Below the pieces are notes generated by a model. That model was not told the DNA's origin, ran no database searches, and worked only from the letters and a program-made list of their open reading frames with translations. 64,000 nt of DNA from Dipteris shenzhenensis (taxonomy: Eukaryota; Polypodiophyta; Polypodiopsida; Gleicheniales): the NCBI GenBank assembly GCA_047967505.1, contig CM106541.1; one strand, 5' to 3'. This document shows positions 22,401 through 32,946 of this stretch, in pieces. Every line of letters starts with the position of its first letter. The stretch's first letter is position 1. Position numbers and translations under genes: made by a program.

Positions 22401-25400
22401 CTAAAGCAGAGTGTGCATGATCCATCTCAGCCAGTTGATTCATCACTATATCAACGCTTGGTGGGGAGTTTGCTTTACCTCACCAATACTCGACCAGACA
22501 TTTCCTTCGACGTTAAATTGCTCTGTCAGTTCTCCGCCACACCCAAGAAGGCTCATTGGGACGTAGGTACAAGGGTGCTAAGGTACTTAAAGGGCACCTG
22601 CACCTACGGCATCACTTATACCAAAGGCATTGAGTTGGGAGGTTTCTGTGATAGTGATTGGGCAAGTGACATTGATACTCGAAGATCAACCTATGGATAT
22701 TATTCCTTACTCTCATCAGGACCCGTGTCATGGCTGAGTAAGAAACAACCTACTGTCGCCCTTTCATCTACAGAGACGGAGTACATGGCTGCTTGTATAG
22801 CGGCATGTGAAGCATTGTGGCTCAAGTGGATCTTGGAGGACATGAATGTGGCCCAAGAAGATGCGACTGTAGTTATGTGCGACAACCAGAGTTGCATAGC
22901 GATCGCCAACAACCCCGTGTTTCACGCACGGACGAAGCACATTGAGGTCCACTACCACTTTGTTCGACAACTCATCCACGAAGAAGTCATAGAGTTGATA
23001 TACTTCCCAACCAACGACATCATCTCAGATGTCTTCACGAAGGCGATTCCCAAAGAGCAGTTGGAGCACCTCATTCAACGCATGGGGATTGGCCCACAGT
23101 TGTGACATTGAGAGGGGGTGTTAGAAGGTCATTGCCCCACCTGTGAGCCCCCGATTTGAGGGGACAAGGGGGGCAGGAGACCATAGGGGGTAGGGGAGGT
23201 GAAAAGGCAGAACACCTACCTGTCAAGGAGCCTGAGCTGCAGAGTGAAGATGGCACGACTTACTAGGCGCTCTTGGACCTGCGCACGGGCAGAGTTGACA
23301 GCTGCAACAGCAGCCCATAAGCATGGCTTATGGGCCCTTAAATAGGGCTGGCCTAAGCTGGCCTGACCAGCCAGCAAAGGCCGACCAATCAGGTCGGTTG
23401 GTGGGCTGGCAGGTTGGTGCCTTGGGCAGGGAGCCGACTCCCTAGTCGGCCAAAATAAGGGGGCCTAGCCCCTCCCATAAAAAGCCCCCCCTTCCCCCCT
23501 CATTCCTCATCACCTGCACTTATAGCCTTGCACACAGGCAAGCGCATAGGGAGAGGAAGAGGCTCAGGATCATTGACAGCACTCGGGCTGTTTGTACACG
23601 CTCACCCTTGAGCTTTTGTTGCCCATGATTGTGGAGGAATATATCTCAGTTTTGTCCTATCTCTCTTTCCGTTTTTCTGAGTGTTGTATGAGCTAGAGAG
23701 GAAGTGAGGTGTGAGTGATTCTATCCTCTATTTCCAAAAAAGGGGGCATTCCACATTTCATTGTTCCATGGTTCTGGTGCTTCAAGTTGAGCTTCCAACA
23801 CTACAGCAGGGAGGTCCAGACCTACAGCAACAAGTCTTCACAAGGGGCTGCCCACACAGCAGAAAGGGAGGATGGAATCAAGGGATACTTGTGCCTCACC
23901 ATTGGCAGCCAACACAGCAGCAAGGAGGTCAAGGATCACGGGAGCAAACACTGCCTTACGATTGGCTGCCCAAAGGAGCAGCAGGAAGGTGTGTTTGCAG
24001 GGTAGGCTCACACAAGCTCCACGAGAGCAACGCAGGCTGAATGTTTTTAAGGTGCCATAGGAGGTAGAAGAACAAGTATCGGTGCCATAGGGGTCCACAT
24101 CTATTTAGCACCATGCTAATAGAGGGTGGCATACTGTGTCCATATTCGTATATGATTTGGTGTCACGAGGACGTGAAAAGTGATGTAAAGTATCTTCGTA
24201 ACTCAACCTACGCTTAACTCGGGGTTAACCATGGTTAAGTGTTGTAATGGTTTGGCCGTGAGGGACTGGCTAGAGGAAGTGCACACTTCCTAGAAGTTCC
24301 TAAGGGCAAAGTCTAGGTGCACCACTAGGTCCTAGGGGCAAGGCAAAGGCTTTAAAAGAAGGGCCTAAAAATTGGGCCCAAGGACATTGGTATGGGCATT
24401 AGGACTTTAATGAAGGGGCAAATGGCAAGGAGGAGGTGCCATTTGTCATGCATGTGTATGCATGCCCTTCCCCCACCTTCCATCTCTCTCCCCTCACTCT
24501 CCCAGAGGTGTTGGACGTTTTCAGTTGTTCTTGTGCAGTTTTTGAGCTTTTTGAGCTGTTTAAGCTCTTTCAAGCCTGTTTTTAGCCGTTTTAAGCCGTT
24601 TTAAGTCTGTTTTGACTGTTCCAAGGCTAGTACGCACCTATAGGAAGTGCCAGAAGTCCTTTCTGAACTTTCTGAAAATTTCCGTACGGACGTCCGTACA
24701 AACGTGTTCAGCTGCCCCCAACAGGTGCCCGGGGTTGTCTTTTGCTGTACTGGACCTTTGTGCGCATATTTCTAGCTGCGTGGTGGCTTCTAGAGCTGTT
24801 CTGGAGCTGCTTTAGACCAATGTAGGCTGCAGGAGGAACTTTCCCTGCTGCTTCTGGCACCCTCTCTTAGGAAGACTCAGGCACAAATCTCGAGGCAATC
24901 ATTTCGGGACAGATCTATGAACCATCTTTCCTCTACAGCTCTTTCTTGTTCACCCTCTGCTCTCTACCTTCATTTCTCTCTTCTCCTGATTGCTAGAAGA
25001 CACCTGCACCCTGGGGGGAGCTTGGACAGAGGATAGGTGCAAGGAAGGAGCTCACCCCTCTGTCATAGACAACGGGAGTTGGTTCCAAATTATGTTTTTC
25101 CTTGTTCTTTCTTGTTTTGCAGCTTTTTGCAGTGCATGCATGTTGTGTGCAGTCCTTTCAGTACTCCTACAGGTTCTAGCAAGCACCCAAAGGCAAGGGT
25201 AATCCTGTGGAAGGCCTAAGGGCAATGTGGATGCATGTGATAGCCTTGAGGCTGCCTTGAGCTCAGTTTGCAAGTGGTTTGGATGCCTGAATGTCTCTAA
25301 GTTGTGTCAGATCAGAAGTGAATGCCTGAGTATGCCTTGCCAGTGGGAATTCTAGTGGTGCATTTGGATTAGATGCCTTGAAGACAAGTAGAGGATTTGC

Positions 25401-28400
25401 AGAGAGGAACAGTGCAAGGTTGAACCCTTGTTGTAAAGCATTTCCATTCAGAAGCATTAAATAAATACCGTCTCTCCTGAGCATGCAACGGAGGACTCAC
25501 AGGATGAGGTAGATGAGGCAGAGGAGCTTGATCCCAATGCACTTTTTCAGCTACGAATGCAAAGTGTAGCGGCAGCCCTGCCATAGTTGCAACATGCTAT
25601 CACGGAGATTAGGCAAGCTCCTCCCCCTATGATTGCTTCCCTTGGAAGCAAAAAGTCATCTCAGAAGAAACATAAGAAGCATAAGGAGACTCCTAGACAT
25701 GTTTCTTTCGGTGGACAGCCGTCAGAGATGCCCTCGATCAACCCTGTAGCGAGTAATGCCAATAACTTTCATTCAATCAATCAGGGACAGCAAGTCCTTC
25801 CTCAGCCCACGATGCATCCATGATATTTCGGAGGGGGATCAATTTTTCAAGCAATGGTGGCACCATCCGCAGAGGCACCCGGAATGCTAGGTAGCTTTAT
25901 GGGCAGCACGCAGCCGGGGATGCAGAATTTCCAGCAACCTATGATGGGTGGAATGCCCCCTGCAAATGCCAATATGATGTACTCAAACATTGGGATGCAG
26001 CCAGGAATGCAGACAGGAATGCCTGGGACAATGGGCAATACTTGGAATATGCCACAGATATAGGGAGTAGGACCTGGAATGCCAAACCCCATCATGGGTA
26101 CGGTTGGAATGGCTCAAAATGCGGGAGCAGTGATGCCCCCACCATTTTTACAGCCCCCCATTTATGACAATCTCACCCCTAAAGGCAAATTGAAAGATTA
26201 CAAGGAGGGAGGGGCAACTGTCAAATTCAAGACTTTCAATGGGATGTAGGACAGATTGAATCCTTTGACATTTGTGCAACAGTTTGATGCTGCCTACTCA
26301 GGTGGACACTTCACAGAATCCTCCAAAGTCCGAAAGACAGCCACCTTTTTGAAGGGCAATGCGCTCCAATGGTGGACCAACCTCCTCTTGCAAGGCAGAG
26401 CACCTACCACTTGGGTCGAATTCAAGCAGGTCTTCTCAGCAACATGGCTCACTACCACTTTTGAGGTGGATATCATTACCACCTGGTACAGGTTGGATGC
26501 TGCAAATTGCAGAAATTTGGAGGACTACAATAAGAAGTTTTGGGAAGCCCTACTGCCAACAAATTCTTATAGACATGTACCGTTGTCCGAGCAAATTGAA
26601 AGATATCGCTATGGGTTGCCAAAGGAGATTCGGAACTATTGCACAAAGACAAGGGTTTCCAATATGTCTCAGTTGGTTGAGAATGCCACTACAGCTTATG
26701 CACTAATGCAAGGGAAAGCTTCTGGGTTCAAAGGAAGCTCATAGGAGACATCAAGGTCGAAGGGCAGCAAGACGGAATCCCCTAAGAAGTTTAGAAAGTT
26801 TTCGCAGCCCATGAAGGCAAAGTTTGTTGAAGGATAGAGGCGAGTACCGACCCGCATGTCTGATGAGGAAAAGCAAATTCTCTATGATGCCAACAAGTGT
26901 TATATTTGCAAGGAGGAAGGCCACAGGGCTTTTGAATGCCCACATAAGAAGCGGAAGTTCCCTCCTTCTGAGCAGGGTGAGCACAAGGAGGAAAAGAGAA
27001 CTGATCAGAAGAATAAAAAGCCCAAGCCCACTGCTGGTCTTTTATCAACTTGATTTGGGCTGTTCAGAATACAGATGCTACAGAGTTATGCCGGGCATGG
27101 GGCAAGATAAGAGACCAGACAGCTCTGATGTTTTTCGATCCGGGAGCCAAGGCCAATTTCATCTCTCCAGAGCTCGCTGGAAAGTTAGGAATAAGGGCAG
27201 AAGAGATGGGTCCTTTGTGTGATGCAGATATGGCTTGTCCAGCCAGTCAGTTACTCCGGTGATAGGCAAGCTGCGGATGCATATTCAAAGCTACGTGGAC
27301 ACAGAAGAGTTCTATATTATGCCGTTGAATGGTTGTGATGTGTTACTGTGGATACCTTGGCACCTTCGTGTTGGGGCTGTTTTGGATACAAAGAATAAAA
27401 CAATCACAATCACTCACCGTGGCAAGACCCACGTTCTGGATGCTAAATTGAAGGGAGAATCCATTCCTGTTGTATCTGCTTCTACCATTGGCAACATAAT
27501 GAAAAAGCATCTTTCAGTGTACTTAGTGTTTGCATCTGAAAAGAATAAGTAGAAGAAGAGTCTCATTTTTCTAAGCTGGAAAAACAGCGGACAGATTTTC
27601 TTTTTCAGTTTAGGGACTGTTTTTCTGACTCACTTCCACACGAGTTGCCCCCTGAAAGACCAGAAGACCACACGATAGATATAATCCCTAGCAGCAGTCC
27701 TCCTAACCGACCTCCTTACAAGGTCAGTGCAGCCCAGCAAGAGGAAATTATGAACCAGGTCAAGGACCTGCTGGAGAAGGGGCTGATTCAGCCCCTTCTC
27801 TTCACCTTACTGCTCACCCGTGCTCTTGGTCCAGAAGAAGGATGGATCCTGGCGGATGTGCAGTGACTACAGAGCCCTCAATAAGATTACCATTAAGAAC
27901 AGATTCCCTATACCTCGGATAGATGATATTTTGGATAGGTTACAGGGGTCTGGAATGTTCAGCCACATTGATCTGAAGAGTGGTTATCACCAGATCAGAA
28001 TTCAGCCAGAGGATCTTCACAAAACAGCATTTTGTACCACATTTGGTCTGTACGAGTTTCTTGTCATGCCATTTGGGTTAACCAATGCACCTGCCACCTT
28101 CAACAGAATGATGGACAAGATTTTTAGAGAGCACCGAGCCTTTGTTAGCACTTTCTTCGATGACATCATCGTGTTCTCTCAGGATGAGACTGAACATAGG
28201 AAGCACCTGGCAATTGTTCTCAAGGAGCTACAGAAGCATAAGCTGCTTGTCAATGCCAAGAAAAGTGAATTCTTCATGCATGAGATCCATTTTCTCGGGG
28301 CACATTGTTTCCAAGGATGGAGTTAGGATAGACCCTGCCAAGGTAGAGGCCATTAGGAATCAGCCACACCTGAAGAACATCCATGAAGACGCAGCTTTTT

Positions 28401-31400
28401 GGGCTTGTGCTTGTACTACGGGAGGTTCATTCGGTATTTTGTAGAGATCAGGTTGATTTCTCTCTCCCAGTGCCTTGAATGAAGTCGCTATGAAGAATGT
28501 TATGTTCAATTACAAGGTGTTTGCATCTCCTTTACATGCCTTACAGAAGAAAGGGGTCACTTTCAGATGGGATCCCAAAGAAATTGCAGCTCTTGACCTA
28601 CCTCTACTCAAATCCTGTGATTATTTTGCCAGATCTTTGCAAACCCCTTCGCTGTCCAAGCAGATGCATGTGGGAATAGCATAGGAGGGGTACTTACGCA
28701 GGATGGAAGAGTCGTGGCATACGAGAGTAGAGTGCTCCAAGATGCTGAAATGAATTTTGGCATCTATGAGAAAGAGATGTTGGCTGTCATCCATGCTCTT
28801 TTGACCTGGAAGCATTATCTTTTGGGTGCTGATTTTCATGTTCAGACCAATCATCAATCACTGCGGTACTTTCTCACTCAGAGAAAGTTGTCTGAGAAGC
28901 ATATGAGGTGGGAAAATTTTCTTTCTATGTTTCATTTGCAGATTGTGCATGTGCCTGGGAAGAAGAATGTTGTTGCAAATGCACTCTCACGCAAGCCCAC
29001 TCCAGATGCAGTGTCTATTAAGCCCCAAGTTTCAGCAGTGACCATTGCATATCATGATGAGCTTGATGCCATGAAGGATCAATATGCCAATGATGCTGAT
29101 TTTTCACAGATTTATGATCAGTTGGTTGATGGATAGAGGTACAAGCACTATACTCTCAAAGACGGATTTCTGACGATGCATGGCAGATTGTGTGTCACGA
29201 AACAGTTGAGGCCCAAAGTGTTGACAGAGAGTCATGCTCCACCCTATGCAAGACACAGAGGCATTGATTCCACCATCAAAGCTGTGGAACACTATTTCTT
29301 TTGGCCATCATTGAGGAGAGATGTCGAGGCATATATCAGGACATGCATCTCCTGCCAAAAGGTGATATATGACAGGTAGAAGCCAGCTGTACTGCTGCAG
29401 CCTCTACCTATTCCCGATCAACCTTGGCAGAGCATTGCCATGGATTTTATCGTTGATCTTCCTCCTACACCATCTGGACATGATGGGATATGGACTATTA
29501 TTTGCAGATTCAGCAAGCAGGCCCACTTCATTCCCGTCAGAAAGAAAATTACAGCAGACCAGATGGTGAGACTCTTTATGTCTCATGTGTTTAAACATCA
29601 CGGGATGCCTCAATCAATTGTCAGTGATAGAGCCCGCGAATGACAAGTCTTTTCTGGAGAGGTATTTTTGAGAAGATGGGTACCATGCTGAATTTCTCAT
29701 CCTCTTTCCATCCTGAATCTGATGGGCGAAGAAGCCAATTCCACTGCCCTTGATCTTCTCAAATGCTATATTTCGGATCAACAATCGAAATGGGAGCAAT
29801 TTTTGCCACTTGTTGAGTTCGCATACAACAACACTATACACTCATCCACGGGGAAAGCCCCCTTTGAAATTGTGGCAAGAGAACGGCAACCATTCTGCAT
29901 ACCAAAGAGAAGATTTTTGAAGCAGATAGATTTGTGGAAAGTTTGGATGTTGCTTACCAAAAGGTCAAAACAGCCCTCCAGAAAAGCCAAGAGAAGCACA
30001 AATGGGCAGCCGATAAGCATCGCTGTGAGTTACTCTTGAAAGAGGGCGATTGGGTGCTGCTGTGTTTTCAAAAAGCACGACTCAAGAAGATGAAAGGCAA
30101 GACGAAAGTGTACACAAAGCTGACGATGTGGTATTATGGTCCTTTTCAGGTTTTTGAACGCATTAATGATGGAGCTTACAGGCTGAAGCTACCTACCACT
30201 TGGACCATACACAATGCCTTTCATGTGAGTTTATTGAAGCCTTTCCAGGGTGTTGTGCCTGCTGACCTGCTGCATGAGAATCAGCCCGAGGTGGAAGAGT
30301 TGGATGAAATCTTGGTTCCGGAACAGATTTTGGCACATATGGAAAGAAAAGTGAAAGGTAGAGTTTCCTGTCGCTACCTGATGAAGTTCAGGAATTATCC
30401 TGCACTGGATGCGAGGTGGATGGAGGAGGGTGACCTGGCAAACTCACCTCAGATTTTGCAGCTCTACCTCGACGCGTTTCAGCTTGTGCCAACTATGGTA
30501 CAGGCTCCTACAGGTTCAGCAGAGTAGAGATCTGGAGCATTGCCTGGTGCTCAAGGGGAAGGTAGCACCTCCCCTTGATTCAGACTGCTCATATATCTCG
30601 AGATCACTTGGTGGCATAGAGTGTCTCACCCGAGATGCAGCTTGCTGACAGTATTTCTACTGTGAGGTCTCCATGATGGGTGATCGCGACACTCGACATA
30701 GAGGATGCATTGATGTATGGATGGACTCTCGAGCTCTCCTAGCCCATATTATCATTGCAAGTTGTATCTTACAAATGATGTATATTTTGGTATGGGCTAT
30801 TTCTGCCTATTTGTACTTTTTCAGCAGCAACCTAGGTAGTTTGCTGTTTTAAGAGGAGGGTATGTCACGAGGACATGAAAAGTGATGTAAAGTATCTTCG
30901 TAACTCAACCTACGCTTAACTCGGGGTTAACCATGGTTAAGTGTTGTAATGGTTTGGCCGTGAGGGACTGGCTAGAGGAAGTGCACACTTCCTAGAAGTT
31001 CCGAAGGGCAAAGTTAGGTGCACCACTAGGTCCTAGGGGCAAGGCAAAGGCTTTAAACGAGGGGTCTAAAAGTTGGGCCCAAGGACAACCAACGTTGTCC
31101 TTGATATGGGGGTTAGGACTTTAATGAAGGGGCAAATGGCAAGGAGGAGGTGCCATTTGTCATGCATGTGTATGCATGCCCTTCCCCCACCTTCCATCTC
31201 TCTCCCCTCACTCTTCCAGAGGGGTTGGACGTTTTCAGTTGTTCTTGTGCAGTTTTAAGCCGTTTTAAGTCTATTTTGACTGTTCCAAGGCTAGTACGCA
31301 CTTCTAGGAAGTGCCAGAAGTCCTTTCTGAACTTTCTGAAAATTTTCATACGGACTGTACGGATAGCTGTACGAAATCCGTGTAGACGTGTTCAGCTACC

Positions 31401-32891
31401 TCCAACAAGTGCCCGGGGTTGTCTTTTGCTGTGATGGACCTTTGTGCACATGTTTTTGGCTGCGTGGTGGCTTCTAGAGCTGTTTTGGACCAATGCAGGC
31501 TGCAGGAGGAACTTTCCCTGCTGCTTTTGGCACCCTCTCTTAGGAGAACTCAGGCACAGATCTTGAGGCAATCATTTCGCGGCAGATCTGTGAACCATCT
31601 TTCCTCTACAGCTCTTTCTTGTTCACCCTCCGCTCTCTACCTTCATTTCTCTCTTCTCCTGATTGCTGGAAGACACCTGCACCCTGCGAGGAGCTTGGAC
31701 AGAGGATAGGTACGAGGAAGGAGCTCGCCCCTCTGCCACAGACAACGGGAGTTGGTTCCAGATTCTGTTTTTCCTTGTTCTTTCTTGCTTTGCAGCTTTT
31801 TGCAGTGCATGCGTGTTGTGTGCAGTCCTTTCAGGACTCCTACAAGTTCTAGCAAGCACCCAAAGGCAAGGGTGATCCTGTGGAAGGCCTAAGGGTAGTG
31901 TGGATGCATGTGATAGCCTTGAGGCTGCCTTGAGCTCAATTTGCCTGTGGTTTGGATGCCTGAATGCCTCTAAGTTGTGTTAGATCAGAACTGAATGCCG
32001 GAGTATGCCTTGCCAGTGGGAATTCTAGTGGTGCACTTGGATTAGATGCCTTGAAGACAAGTAGAGGATTTGCAGAGAGGAACAGTGCAGGGTTGAACCC
32101 TTGTTATAAAGCATTTCCATTCAGAAGCATTCAATAAATACCAGAAGGGACACCAAGGCATTTGGGGCCAGTGGATGCATTGCGTACTATTTTCATTGAG
32201 AAGGGGCATTCTAGCCTCACCTTTGCTGTTGTTGAAGCTTGTTTCTAAGTTGTGCTATGTGATTAAAGTGACTGAAGCTTGCATTGTGGCTATTTATGAA
32301 GTTTATGACTTAGTAGAAAAAGATCACTACCCTTTTGTTTATCGAAGGCCGGTTTCATTTGGTCCGTATAGCACGCACGCATCGCGCGCACACACACACA
32401 CACATACATAGGAGTGAAGCCGAAACGATGAGTTGTGATTTATCTGATGCAGCTCCTTCTTTAGATGATACTAATGTTGATCCAGCTCCTTCGCCTGTGA
32501 TGATCGTGCTAGAGTCTATTTCTGTTCAAGATGCAGATGTTCCTTTTTCTTTGGATTCTTTTCATCCTTGGTTACAACAGGTTTTTGACCCTGTGATTCA
32601 AAAATTCCGGCTGCTAGCTTATATTAAGAAGAATCGCAAGGGCAAAAAACAGCTAGTTTTTATTGATGGTGCAGTTACTCCACTACATCACTTTTCACGA
32701 AGCAACAATCTGAAACTGGAGGATCTTTTGTTTCATTCTCCTCCAGTGGATATGTAACTTTTTACTGGGCTGCCTCATGAGTTTTCCTATGAGGCTTTAC
32801 TTGTAAATTTTTTCTTTGTACCTATTGGTGGGTTTTTACCTCTTTTTTGGGATTTCCCACACAGAAATAAAAAGATTTCACTAAAAAAAAA

Positions 32892-32946
<55 letters not shown>

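Larger units (their letters stand above)
12232..23739 (+). mobile_element. Copia-2: Ty1/copia retrotransposon, decayed, hosting copia-1
   Basis: LTRs at 12232-12851 and 23119-23739 begin TGTTAGAAGG and end CCAACA (CCAAAA in the 3' copy). The flanking 5-bp TSD is AAGGG (12227-12231 and 23740-23744). The primer-binding site TGGTATCAAAGC starts at 12852 and matches the initiator tRNA-Met class. The polypurine tract GAGAGGGGG precedes 23119. Copia-1 sits in the leader, between 12888 and 18949. Without it the element is about 5.4 kb. Confidence 0.93.
11731..23800 (+). mobile_element. Old copia LTR, split by the copia-2 insertion
   Basis: A polypurine tract GAGAGGGGG (11722-11730) precedes TGTTGGAGTTTGG at 11731. 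The LTR runs to 12231, is interrupted by copia-2, and resumes at 23740 to end ...GAGCTTCCAACA at 23800, so the LTR proper is about 557 bp with 5'-TG...CA-3' ends. A TATA box, CTATAAAAGG (12211-12220), lies just before the insertion point. Its layout resembles the copia-2 LTR, so it is a diverged relative. Whether it is a solo LTR or the 3' LTR of a decayed element is uncertain; coding traces to the left favour the latter. Confidence 0.7.
24161..32160 (+). mobile_element. Chromodomain Ty3/gypsy retrotransposon (chromovirus), decayed
   Basis: Starts TGTCACGAGG at 24161. The 3' LTR starts at 30863 and ends ...ACACCAAGGCA at 32160, with TSD TTTGG at 24156-24160 and 32161-32165. The 5' LTR copy stops after AATAAATACC at 25469 and passes straight into gag-like sequence. 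The last roughly 20 bp of the LTR, the primer-binding site and the gag start are therefore deleted. Internal order is gag, protease, RT, RNase H, integrase, chromodomain, all interrupted. LTR divergence is visible (indels, for example near 24385 versus 31085), so it is older than copia-1 and copia-3. Confidence 0.92.
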
